Made by a program: the position numbers and the translations under genes. Source: Pyrocephalus nanus (lineage: Eukaryota; Chordata; Aves; Passeriformes; Tyrannidae). From it: a stretch of DNA of 64,000 bases. The stretch covers positions 32,398,634 through 32,462,633 of the forward strand of contig CM076260.1 of NCBI GenBank assembly GCA_038380795.1, given 5' to 3'. This document shows positions 12,401-24,892 of this stretch, piece after piece (the stretch's first letter is position 1; each line of letters starts with the position of its first letter). The notes beneath the pieces are model-generated. The model was not told where the DNA came from and searched no databases. It saw only the letters and a list, made by a program, of their open reading frames with translations.

Positions 12401-15400
12401 TTGTGCCTGTAGTGGGCTCAGGGAATTGTCCTTGTTTTTGAAGATGTCATGTGTTTAACCTTAGCTTCCAGACTTTGACAAGAAGTCATTGGTATGAAAG
12501 TGGGGACCACTAACTAGCGAGGTGCAGTCCTTTTGTGGGGATGCAGGTCCTGTTTTCGGAAATAGGAGATTTTATAGGTTGTTAATATTACTCTAATGAA
12601 TGGTTTAAGTTTAAATGCAAGTTTCATGGTTTTAATGAACATTTTCCTTTTTTTGATCATAATGACCGATTTGAAATCTTCATGTTTTTCAATAATAATG
12701 GGAAATCTTTCTCCTTTGGAATGGTGCTAAATATATGAAGTTCAGATTGAGAAGAAAACGAACCAAAAATGTGACCATCTAAAACTAGTGGAGTGGGCTT
12801 TTTTTTTTTCTAATTAGTGGGAGTTGCTTCCTCTTCACACGTTTCAGACCATGTCAAAACCAACATGAGACTTACCAGAAAGGTATCTTGTTGCCTGTTT
12901 ATATCAAAGGTCCTCAAAGAATCTTACACCTCATCTCTGTTCCCCTTGGTTATGTAACACAAAGCTGTACTGGACAGTTCATGGCTTATTTTCTAATTAT
13001 TTCTGCAGGTGAATAATTGCTCAGCAGCCTTCCATGGCTAGGATCTCAGCAAGGCTGTGGGTCCTGCAGGAGGGTTAGAAGGCTGGAGACAGGGAGGTCT
13101 CTCCTTCTTGTGTTGGAAATCTGGAGTCCCAGTCCTGTTAGACCTGATGCCAACCCATCAAGTCCTCTGAGGGCACTTCCAGTATCAGTTTGTGGAGTGG
13201 GGGGGGGGTGCTTAGGGAACTTGTCACCAGGGGGTATCTGTGCCGTGCCCTGCTTCTGGCAGAGTTTGCAAGGGGTTAATGCATCTCTCCTTAACACTCA
13301 GTAAGCACACAAATAGAGCTTTGTGTGTAAGTAGTTATTCCCACTGAGTAACACTCAGTATCAGATATGTTTTGGAGGATAATTCTTGATCCTTTCCGTT
13401 CCTGTCGTACATATTTTGGCATTAGCAGTCAGGACTAGACTAGTGACTTCTTTCTTCTCTTGGCTTCGTACTATTCCCAGTCAAGGAAAGTTTTTGGTTT
13501 GGTCTAAAACTTTTTTTCTACCTAAACATTGGTGTAATTTCTATGTTGATAGGAGCAAAAATATTATTGGTACAACTGTAGCTGCCAATATGCTTTTAGT
13601 GGAATGTATTTACATTTGGTGGTGCAGAACTTCCTGAGAGCAACAGATTGCTGTGCAGTCTTTGCTAATGCGTGGTTGGCCAGCATCCCTGTATTTCTAA
13701 CAGCATCATCCGGTGTGCTATTTTCTAGAGGACTTTTACAGTGGTTTCTGAGAGAGCAGTTGTCCTTTTAGGGGACAGGAACAGTGAAAAACCTGAATCA
13801 GCCCGTAGAACTGCTTTTCATTAAACAAGCTTCTCTTTTCATGGTCATAAAAGCAGCAAAGAGAGGAGAGATGGTGACAGCAATAGTAACAGAAAGGAGG
13901 CGAGAGAGCTGTATGTTCTCCATAAAATCTTTGAGAAATCTACTCTTTCTGGAAATACATGCAGGAATATTGCTATTTTTCATTAATTATCTGGTTTTGG
14001 ATGAGAGATTTTAAAACTCCAAAAGAATGACTTCTCCAAAAACTGCTTTGATTGTGTCTTGTTTCTAAGGAGAACCAGCCTTGCGATCTGTCCTGCTTTT
14101 TTTTTTTTTTTTTAACAGCATCTTTACAAGTAATTATTCTAGAAAAGTAGTGATTCTTTTTCTCCAGAGTAAGAATATCTCCTTAAACTCACTCAGAGTA
14201 GCACACTCCTACTGTAGGAGTCTGTATAAGGAAAAGGCCTCCCTCAAAATCCAAACTAATTATTAGTTAATAAAATTTAGTTAATATTATTAACCAGTCA
14301 TTAACTAAATGTATGTCCTAAGTGTTAAGGTGGAGTGCTATTTGAATTTCTAAGGATTGTGATTTAAAGAAAAAATAGGTGGTAAGAAACCATGGTTGAT
14401 ATATGTGATTTATTAGGGATACATCTCCTTTAGAAAATGGTATTTTAGAATGTGGGTGAAATATCCTTTTGCTCATCTATATTTTGTTATTACTTTGTGC
14501 TTTAGCGTTTTTTTTATGCTTAAAACACTGTGGTCCCTTTTTAAAACAAAGTCAAAAAATGCCTTTCTGTATATTGGTAGTAAGTGGTGAAAAAATGCTA
14601 CCAAAGTAGTATTTCATACTTTTCACTTGTAGCATAGTGGTAATATATCAGTGGCCAGACAGCAAACTTTGTGGGTTTGTTGCCGAGTATTTTGAATGCC
14701 TTACTGTTACTATTTACTCTTCTTTCAGTGTGGTTCCATGTATTTCATTTTACTCCCAGCTTTGAAGGCATTTCAGTTAATTGCATGGTTCTGAATTTGT
14801 AAACATGTCCTTTGATGTATAAGGCAAACAAGAATCTTACACCAGTTAGTTGTCCCACAGGAGTGCTAATCCTTTGAGGATGAGAGAATTCTGCTTTTCC
14901 CTGGAATTCTTAGATATCAATTAAAAAGTTTTGTGAAATAATTTTTTTGTAAGAAATTTTGCAGAAAGTACCATTTAATGTATAACTGCTTCCAGTAGTG
15001 GGCATATGTAGTATAGTTCAGTTTCTAAGGGCTTATTCTTAGATTTAAGAATGCACTGGTGGCTTAGATTAGGTGTTTTTGCTCTGTCCCAAGTCAGGAA
15101 TGGAGTGTTTCAAGTGGAGAACAGTAGCTTAAAGCATAGCTGTAGGTAAACAGATCCCAAGGAATTTTTGCAGTCTTGTCCTTTGTGCTCTGTACAATTC
15201 AAAGTGTCCGAATGGATGGCGTGCAAGGGATGTGCAGGAATTGTTTGAGCGTTTCAGAAGTATTTGAAAGGTGAAAGAAATATTTAAAAGGCAGCACTTT
15301 CTGTAAGTGTCCCTGATGGATAAGTGAATATATGATGATTTATGACTTACTATCCAAAGCTGAGGAGAACCAAATGGACAAATCAGCTTAGTGATAGCAG

Positions 15401-16499
15401 ATGATCTGGTGAAAGGAGGACCTAAAATACCTTATTCAAACCTGTGCTGCAACTATTTCAGAGCTACTCAACACAACATTATAGTGCTAAGCGTGTAGTT
15501 TTGTTGGATAACAGGAAAAAAAATAGTATTTTAACAAATGTTTAGATTTTCAAGGCCAGGACAAAAGTGTAGCAAGTGGAGTTTTTTTTTTTTTATTATT
15601 ATTATTAATCTGGGAGTAATATTTTTTTCAAGAAAAAATATATTAAACAACTGAATTAAAATGATGTGGAATTAGGAAAAAACAAATAACCGCTGAATAG
15701 ATAGGCTGGTTATTTTTAGTTACTTTTAATTTATTTTTTTCCTTTTTTGTTCCTAAATCCTGTACTGTTGCCCATGACATAATCCTCTAGTTAAATATTT
15801 TCTTTTTCTGACTCCTCAAGTGCCTTTTTCCCCATCCTCATTGTTTGTATCAGAGCTGATGAAATTACCTTCTTCACTTATTTTACTAGCCACTTGCATC
15901 ACCTTGCAACTGTCTACATAAAACTTTCTGTAGGCTTGAAGGCTTAATGTAGACTTAGAACTTCCAAGGGCAGCAGCACCAAGTGTCTAAAACCAGACAC
16001 AACCTCAAAGTTTTATCTTTTGTGCGCTGTGAACTTATGGTAAAAAATTATAAATATTATGTTTAAGTGTAAATAACCCCACAATGATTTCTTTAGTCAG
16101 GGGCTTAGGGGTTTTTTTGGTGAGGGGGAAGGGGTGTCAAAGGTTTTTTCTGATGTTAGTATTTTTAGTGTCTTCATCTTTGTTTTAGTGGAAATAACGT
16201 GAATTTAAAATTTTGCTAGAATAAGCCTATTTGAAGTGCTTGCTATTTCCACAATTATTCTCAAACACTGCCTGAATTTTATTTTTATAGCTGGAGTGCA
16301 GCTCATGTTTGTTTTATTCTCACATTGTGCACAGATGCTTATATTTCTGCTCTTTTGCTTGATGATTTAGGAATGCATTAGAAATAAAAGAATTGGCCTC
16401 ACTGTTGAATAGTTTTCAAAGTCAAGAAAATATTGTGCATAATTTCCTTAATGGAGTCATAGTGAAGTAATGGTTTTGTTTTCTATTTTTCTAATGCAG
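9349..16499 (+). other. MEI4: MEI4 intron 1
   Basis: The intron runs from GTGGGT to TTTTTCTAATGCAG. I recognise no LINE or LTR in it. It holds mononucleotide runs (A14 near 12255, a T17-like run near 14097, ten Gs at 13199-13208), a T-run followed by ATT repeats near 15581-15607, and a perfect 16-bp palindrome at 10846-10861. Open frames of up to about 100 codons here lack any recognisable similarity. Confidence 0.75.
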
Positions 16500-16751
16500 T
16501 AGAAATCAAAGATGGAAGAGAAAATCAAATTTGGTATTTGAAAATATCAAAACTAGCATTGGCTTTTGCAATTATCCACTCGAAACCACCAGGGAAGAGT
16601 TCCAAAGAATACACTGAGCACCTTGCCAAAACTGTATCTGAACAAGATTTTGGATGGAAGTGGAAAGTTGAAGTGCTGGAAGCTGAAGTTCTTCGATTAC
16701 GACAAGAGCTTCTTTTGAGCCGGATCTGTCCAAGATTCCGCTTGGAAAATA
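16500..16751 (+). CDS. MEI4: MEI4 coding exon 2 (N-terminal REC114-binding region)
   Basis: This exon encodes residues 8 (split) to 91 plus the first base of codon 92. It follows a pyrimidine-rich acceptor (TTTTTCTAATGCAG) and ends at a strong A|GTAAGT donor. It carries the most conserved part of MEI4: Trp19-Tyr-Leu, then SKLALAFAII, KSSKEYTEHLA, and a charged helix VEVLEAEVLRLRQELLLS around residues 68-86 that looks amphipathic or coiled-coil-like. In mammals the N-terminal MEI4 segment is the part that docks on the REC114 C-terminal dimer; that role is family knowledge, not visible here. The first in-exon ATG (16512) is out of frame and stops after nine codons. There is no in-frame methionine, so the exon depends on an upstream start. 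The open frame continues to a stop at 16766, past the donor, so the exon end is set by the splice signal. Confidence 0.93.
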
Positions 16752-19700
16752 GTAAGTTTCTCAAATAATTTCTGACTGTGTTTCAGTAGCAGGGAACCAA
16801 ACAGCTTTCATGTTGCCTGTAGCATTTCTTTTACCTAGATATGAGAGTCTTCAGTGTACAACTTTCGGCTTTTTTCCAAAGCTCTGAAGTAGTGGAACAC
16901 TTAATTAATTTGTAATGGGATTATGCTTGAGAATTTAGTCCTTAAGCAGAATTTACATATTTAACCTTCAGAATCAATATGTATTATACAGAATAATTGC
17001 AGCAAAAATTGTCAATACAAAATGTTTCTCTATAACCTCGGAGATACTAGTTTGTAAGAATATTGATGTACCCTATTTATATTTGGGACATGTTTTAAAG
17101 ACATATTGCATATTTTTTAAGGACTTTACAGATGTTTAAAATCTGAATTTAAGCCTAATGTGTTGGAAGTGCTAATCCCTAACATATATAACAAGAGGGT
17201 TGGGCAGGCAAAAGACTATATGTCTGCTGATTCTGTTAATGTATTGAGACTGTGGATACTGTGAATGGGGGTTCTTTTATGGCATATGATAAAATATTGT
17301 GAGTCTGATATTGTAGGACTCAGGAAGGAGGCTGTTAGTTAAAGAAGATAAAAGAAAAAAGAAAAACAGATGGGTCCAAACAGCACTGTTTCTCTGACTT
17401 GTGCATGTGGAGTGAGTCATGCTTACTCCAAGAGATCAATGGCGCAGAGTGAGCTTGGAAATCAGGCAGTGGAGAATGTCTCCAGATTCTGGAAATATAT
17501 TTCTCTGGGAGATGGAGGTCAAAACGCTCTGAAAGAGAGAGATATTTTGCTGCTGAGGGGATCTCTAAAATCAAGATGTGTAGTTGATTTATGACTTGAG
17601 ATTTTTAGAAGTTTCCCTCATAGAAAACTTGATGAGGCTTTACCACACTGCATTCGTACTGAAAGGGTGGCTTCTTTATTGCCTTGTGAGATTTCTAGTT
17701 TCTAACTTTGACTGATGGGGGGAATGCATTATTAGACTTTAGCTAGCAGCTCTAATGATTTATTAATTTAATTTTTATAATAGGCTTTTTTCTCTAGTGG
17801 AGTGATTTAATGACTGTTCATACTTAGTTATTGTTTGTGTGTCAGTTCAAGAGGCAGTTTGCAACAGGTGTCTTAAGTTGTGAAAAACTGATTGCATGTG
17901 ATGCATATGATCAGGAGAGATTTATTAACATCTAATGTCTGGTGAGGATATTCTAATTGTGGATTAAGCAGAATGTAGTAACCACTAATCAATTAGCAAA
18001 ACATAGCAAATAAAACCAATTCATCTGCAACTTCTGTGTTCTAAGTCTTGCTTTTGAAAGATTCTTCAAATTTTAGTTGTGAGAAGGGAAGACAAAAACA
18101 ACCATCCATGGCAGATAACACGCCTTGCAAAGGTGGTTAATTTTCATTGCCTTAGTCACGGTGAAGTTTGTTCACAGACATAAAATGTGTTAAATCTTTT
18201 CTAATTTTGGATGTGTACAGCTGCACTAAATTTTCTGCGCTTTCTTCTTTACCTCTCCAGGGAAATAGCATGCTTTCTCTGCAGTTTATGGTTCACTTGA
18301 CCCATTGCAATATTCACTAATATGGATGTGGGGAGTTGTCTGGAAAAGTCAGTCCCTCTGCATTCTGCTAGCAGTAGTCTGACTCGCTTAGAAAAAGTGC
18401 TGTGATTCCCAAATCACTTAAGTAAGCTGCTCTTCGTGGATAGCTTTTTTAATTTTTTAGGGTCTCAGCAGCCTGTTGAAACATATCTGACTAAGTCTTG
18501 TTTTTCTAGTGAAGCCAGTCTTTAATTTCAGTCTATTTTTAGCTAACAGACTCATAAACAGTAGAGATGAGTCTCTGGTATCCATAATCCTTCTATATTT
18601 CTTGATTTCTCCAGGGTTCAAAGCCAGCACCCTACTGATTTGAGGGATTAGTGTGTAGCCATTTTTTCCTTGAAATGTTTGTTTTATGACTACAGTGTTC
18701 ATGAACCTGTTAGCCAGAAAACCTTTTGACATGTGAAATATCTGTGGGAGTTCACATCAACCCCAGCTGTATCTCACACTGTCCGAGAAAAATAGGGCAT
18801 AGTCTTCCCCTTCAGGATCTCCATACTACTTGAGTGTAAGAGCACAAAACTGTGTGGAAAATATGAACTGAATAGATTTCTTCATGCAGGTTTTCCTTAG
18901 CATTGAAAGGACACTTTCAAATTCTTGGAATGTAACTTTGAGATGGCCATTTTTTTGTGATATTTTGTTCTTTTGACTGTGTGGGGTTTTTTCTCTTTTA
19001 ATTTTGGTATGGCATGTGATCTTTCTTGATAATGCATTTGAGCTATGTGTTATTTTGGAAAGAGGATGTTCGTCATCAGATGTAACTGCTGAGTGGGCAT
19101 TCATGATTACAGTGATGTTGGAGACAAATGCCTGGTCTGGTGCTTCTTGAGTAAAGAAAGATTGTTACTGACACCAGATGGGATGTCTGTTGTTCAGATC
19201 TATGCACTCCTCCGGTGACCAAGTTGTTGATGTATATTAATAGTAGAACACCTGTAAGTTTTCTACATGTATAGGAAGATGGTTGTAGGAGGAAAGCCTT
19301 CCTGAAATAAGGGCCACTATACCACTGACATCTTCTGCTGCAGGGGAAAAAAAAAATAATCCTTTCTTGTGTGTTGTGCCAGTTTTGAGATGTTTTCAAG
19401 CTCACGGAGATTAGAATCTAGAGGGTGGTTACTTATGAGATATGGAGGCACCAGGAACTTGAATCTAAATTCGGGAAAAAACTGGTATAAATGCTGTTTC
19501 GTCGTGTTCACTTGAAAGCTACTGTGGATCCATCAAGCCATTTTTATAGTTTTCTTTTGATGATATATGTAGCCCAGAGACATGCTCTTTAAGGATGAGG
19601 ATAGCTAGGCTTGTTCTGAGTGCCAAATAATCTGCAGATAAGATGGATCCTTTTCCTCCTGCTCTCCAGCCTCATTTTTGGACTTGGTGTTCTGCTTAAA

Positions 19701-22700
19701 ATAATGCAGCCTCTTAAAAGGTTTTCAAACCTTCAGCTTTTATGTGGCTTTCTTGTGTTTTGTTTAAAAACTCTATAGATACAAGAATACCTGGGTTTCA
19801 CAAAATCCACCAACAGAAAATTTCGTGCAGTAAGGATAACAGTAAAGATAACAATACTGAATTTGTTTCTGCTGGACCCTCTTGAGAATTGTAGAGTTTG
19901 AGTCCTTCAGCCAAGGTTCACTTTGCAGCTGTATGTTTCCTGCTCTGCATTCTGAGTCCAAGAGCTTTCCTCTCCCACCTGCTGTTTGTAATAATAATAG
20001 TAGGTCTTTTCAGAGGCTTCAGGAATGATTAGAGACTGCCCATGGAGTTTTATTTCCCTGATGTGAGAAATTTGTGAGCTCTTTGAAGCTGTGATACCTG
20101 TTTTCCCTCTCCACATAAAGTTGCACACAGTATGGATGTGCAAACACATGAAGGAGAAAAAACAAAGAATGCATTTTTTTCCAACATATGTTGTGTAAAT
20201 TATTTTTGTCCCACTTGAATAGTTCTTTGTCATCAGAGACGTTGAAAAGCTAGAGGTGCCTAACTGAGGGGGAGGAGCATGCTTTGCTGCAGGTATGCTG
20301 TTTGGTGGTATGTGTTGTTACAGTTTAATGTGTTCATAAAATTGCTGTGGTGTATATTCAATGACTGTGCTGTGTCTGCAAGTTCCTTATTTGACTTACT
20401 GTTCAGTTGCCTTTCTGAATACAAGGACTCTATTCCTTGGTGGTGCTTTCGGCTGTACATCAATCATCATCATCTGAGGAGGAGAAGCAAATCTTTTTGT
20501 AATTATCTGTTCATTATTTTTCACCTTGACAGTATTGTCCTGACAACTATGCCCATGAGTAGAAAAAAAGTCAAATTTCATATTAAATCAAAGTTTCCTG
20601 CCTTTCTTTGATTCAGATTGAAATTTCACAGTAAGGAGGATAGAAACTTCTTGGTGTTATTCCAAGAATAAGGATATAAAGTATTTGAGCCTTCTGTTGT
20701 CACTTTGCTTTGGGAGCTATATGAAAAGATAAAGGGTCTTACAAAGCATTGACGAATTGATGGATTGAAGCACCTGTCCTCTAAGACAAATTCCTTCACT
20801 GTTATCAGCTCATAAAATCAATGATCATATTGTTTCTTGGCAGGCTCCTTTAAAGAGCTCTGAAAAGCCTGCAGCTGTTACTCCAACTTAAGAAGGCATA
20901 AATGCAATACTCTACACTTTTTTTTGCCAAGCATGTATTTTAAGAATGACAGTTTAAAGGGTAGATGTTTAATGCCTTAGTTGGTTTCAGCTGATGCTCT
21001 TGAAGGGTTCCAAATCAATTATCCAGGGTATATGTTTAGCGAAACTTGTATCAAGTGTGTGTTCTCCCTTCCTTAGCTTCACCTTCAATTTTGGTTCATG
21101 TTCTTCCGTTCTTATGCAGTGGGTAGACATTTACTGAACTGCTTGCTTCTCTAATTAAAATAAAAATCAGATTCTCTCCACACTGTCCCTGTTTAGAATT
21201 AGTTTAGTCTTCCTTTTATAGATAATTTACAGCAGAACTTAGTCTGCCATGCCCTGAAGTCTTCTCCTGTTCTTAGTCTCCACAGTAGTGTGTGGCTGCC
21301 AGTCCACCCTACTGTAATGTGCCTGTGTGTTTATGGAAACTTTGAACTCTGAGTCAGAATGTGATTAATGTGAATGTCTGATACTTAACTGTACCCCGAG
21401 GCTGTGTTTGACCTTGCAGGATATTCTATTTCCTGTGTCAAAGAAGCAACTTGTATCTCTTTTGAAAATAAGAGCCAGAAAAAAAAAAAAAATGTATCTC
21501 CTGCTTCATTCCTTACCTTTGTGTTTTTCTTGAGGCATTTAGTTGTACATGTGGGAAAAGGGAGCAACTTCCTTTGCAGGTTAGTATCAGTGAAGACACT
21601 TCAGTCTCCTTTTGTCTTACTGGAAGCTCAGACTTCTTGTGAAACCAGAAGCATATAGAACTGGAACAAGCTCACTCAACAGCTGAAGTAAAACTGATTA
21701 TAAACGATATCCAACTCCATTTTACCAGCAGTCTTGTTTTGGCCATAGAATTCAGCCTGCTCTTGCCTCTCTGCTTTCCTGTAAGTCATGGCTTGGGTAT
21801 ATCTTACTCAATAGAGAGAGGCCTAAACTCTGGGTGCTCATCTTAAAGCCCTAGCATTTCCTTGGTAGGCAAAGACAGGATCAGATAAGTTCTGCTTTGG
21901 TGGTGGCAGCAAAAGTGATGGCTAGTCAAAATCTTTTCTGACTAATTTGATTTCAAATTTCTGAAAGGGCAAAACTCTCCATCAGGACTTAATGTAACTT
22001 GTGATGTTTCTTCTGCCTCCTTACATTAAAAGGAGTGTCAAGAGAACATAATTGATGATACATTTTGTTTAAGCTCATTTTCAAAGACAAACAAATCAGA
22101 TGAATTCAGAAAGGTCAGACCAAAACATGCAGATTCCTTAGTGAATATGTTATCTGTAGCCTCATAAAGGAGTCTTCCTTGTTAGGGGGGATAGCTGCAG
22201 TCCAAACCTGACTGAATAATAATAACACATTAATCTATTAGGAGAAATTATTTCTCTCTCCAGAAAGTAGATTAAATAGTGTGAAATGTTTACATCAACT
22301 GTGAGTAGCACTTAGCAACAATTTTAGTTCCTATGGCGTGGTAGGAAGGTAGAGGACTATAGACTGTAATTACCAAGTTACCATGGTGTGCTTATGTAAA
22401 AGCTATTTCTTCAACTCAGTATGTTAGAATGAGCTGCTGTTACAGATTGCTGTGCTTTGTCATCACTTTTTCTCCCCTGGTATTTGGCAGAAAGCAAGAA
22501 ATGCAAAAACACGACAGTTGCAGAGGATTTGTCAGCCTCTGAGGGGTACCTTTGACTTCTTTCTTTGTATGCCTTCCTTTTTCCAAGGTGAGAGCATTCT
22601 CCATTGGGCAGCAGTCAACACTTAGTTTGATGGAAAACAGTTCTGATTGCAGTGCTTAGGGATGTGATGTTTCTGCATAAAGACATTCTTCCTCCCTACA

Positions 22701-23682
22701 TCTGCCTTTCCCCTCCCCATCTGACAAAAAAAGGGTATCCTTCTCTCCATACAGATCTGTAAGGGAAGCCCAGTGTGTCATCTCAACATTTTTTTCTCTA
22801 AGGCATAATGGTGTCAGACAGAAGGTACTTCAAAAATGAACTATCATTTGGCATGTAAAGTGTATTAATGTACTTCCGTGCTTCTACCAGTGGAAATAAT
22901 GCAAGTAGGCAGCATTGCAAGGAATGTCTCACAACCTAAAAAGTATTTTAATTTTTATGAGGAGAGCAGAGGATTGAGAACAGATCTGTAAGATGGCAAA
23001 AATGAAGTTAAATTGTGTTTAGTACAGATTTATAGGAATATGGCTCTTGCAATATGATGATGAGATAAATCTGTTCTCCATAATTGTAGTGACACAATGG
23101 GGAACTTTATGAAAGCTGAGGCCTTTTCACGATAATTAAATAAGTTAATTTGCAATCTGGAGAAAGCACCAGCTGGAGTGTAATGATTCATTGAAATCTC
23201 AGAGTACTGCTCCTTCCATGGATAACAGGTCTGTTTTGGTTGTGGAAACTTTCTCCCTTGGAAAGCAGATGCTTTCTATCTTATCCGATGGCATTGCTAC
23301 AGCTGTTCTAAGCACATACTTAGGGTAAAGGGGCCCAAGAATCATCCTTTTCTTTCCAGATTTCTGTGTAAGCAATCCATTCAGAGGCAAAACCAACCCA
23401 GTTGTCCCAGCAAGAGGAAATGTTTGTTTATTAATTGCCTGTAAAGATCAAGTTCCTTATAAGATGAATGGTGATTATTTGCAATAAGGTTCATAAAAGC
23501 AAGGGAGTTGATAATATAGTATAGATTAATTTCTTTTCTTCTGGGTGACAGTGGTAGTTTTGGGGAAAAATAAATGTATATGGTAAAAACAGGTTAAGAA
23601 GTGTGGCCATGGCAATTAGGATCCTCTTGCCAATAAGTCTACTGTGGGAAGCTATGGATAAGTCATGTTTTTCACTGGAAAT

Positions 23683-23856
23683 ACAGAATCACAGAATGGT
23701 TGACACTGGAAGGAACCACTGAAGTTCATCTTGTCCAAACCACTTGTCAAGCATGGCCACCTAGAGCCAGTTGTGCAGGACACAGCTGTGTCCAGACAGC
23801 TTCTGACTATCTCTGTGAATGGAGATTTCACAACCTCTTTGGGCAGCCTTAACCCA
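23683..23856 (-). mobile_element. CR1 LINE 3' fragment
   Basis: The plus strand begins ACAGAATCACAGAATGGTTG, the reversed CR1 tail. It continues through AGTTCATCTTGTCCAA and ends at TTTGGGCAGCC, the reverse of the ORF2-to-UTR boundary. It is a separate copy from the one starting about 180 bp downstream, because each has its own tail. Confidence 0.85.
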
Positions 23857-24038
23857 ACTCAAGCTTAGAATCTCAGTTCCTTAAGCAAATCTTTGTTTGT
23901 GTCCTTATGTATATATAAAGATAAAAACTAAGTATTTATACCATGTTGTATTCAAGAAAAGAAGTGTTTTTAGAAAGGCATACCCTAGCTGATTTCTTAA
24001 GGAGTCCACCTCATTTCAGCCTTCATTTCATGCATGTT

Positions 24039-24892
24039 ATAGAATCATAGAATCAGCTGGGTTGGAAAGGACTTCTGAGACCATCAAGTCCAACCCGTGA
24101 GTCACTACCACCACAGTTACTAGACCATGGCACTAAGTGCCACATCCAGTCTCATCTTAAAAACCTCCAGGAATGGAGAATCCGTCACTTCCCTGGGCAG
24201 CCCATTCCAATGTCTGATTGCCCTCTCCGTAAAGAATTTCTTCCTAATATCCAACCTAAACCTCCCCTGGCACAGCTTAAGACTGTGCCCTCTTGTCTTA
24301 TTTGTAGTTGCCTGGGAGAAGAAACCAACCCCTACCTGGCTACAACCTCCTCTCAGGGAGTTGTAGAGAGTGATGAGGTCTCCCCTGAGCCTCCTCTTCT
24401 CCAGGCTAAACAACTCCAGCTCCCTCAGCCTCTCCTCACAGGACTTGTGCTCAAGTCCCTTCACCAGCCTGGTTGCTCCAGCACCTCAATATCCTTCCTG
24501 AACTGATGGGCCCAGAACTGGACAGAGCACTCCAGGTGTGGCCTCACCAGCACTGAGTACAGGGGAAGGATCACTTCCCTGCTCCTGCTGGCCACACTGT
24601 TTCTGATCCAGGCCAGGATGCCATTGGCCTTCTTGGCCACCTGGGCACACTGCTGGCTCATGCTCAGCTTCCTGTCAATCCAAACTCCCAGATCTCTTTC
24701 AACCTGGCTGCTCTCCAGCCACTCTGTGCCCAGCCTGTAGTGCTGCAGGGGTTGTTGTGGCCAAAGTGCAGGACCCGGCACTTGGCCTTGTTGAACCTCA
24801 TCCTGCTGGAATCAGCCCAACTCTCCAGTCTGTCCAGGTCCCCCTGCAGAGCCCTCCTGCCTTCCAGCTGATTGACACTCCTGTCCAGTCAC
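24039..24892 (-). mobile_element. CR1 LINE copy, about 850 bp, encoding the C-terminal third of ORF2
   Basis: The plus strand starts with the reversed tail ATAGAATCATAGAATCAGC. Minus-strand translation gives two open pieces, 24461-24781 ([31 protein letters not shown], given here as adjoining short motifs [15 protein letters not shown] and [10 protein letters not shown]) and 24120-24464 ([28 protein letters not shown]). They overlap in different frames, which implies a frameshift near 24461. These are the post-catalytic part of the CR1 reverse transcriptase; the catalytic motifs are absent through 5' truncation. It is the least decayed CR1 in the window. Confidence 0.93.

Noticed and set aside
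13017..13304. Overlapping plus- and minus-strand frames of about 95 and 83 codons
   Set aside because: No recognisable similarity; both overlap each other around a poly-G run in intron 1.
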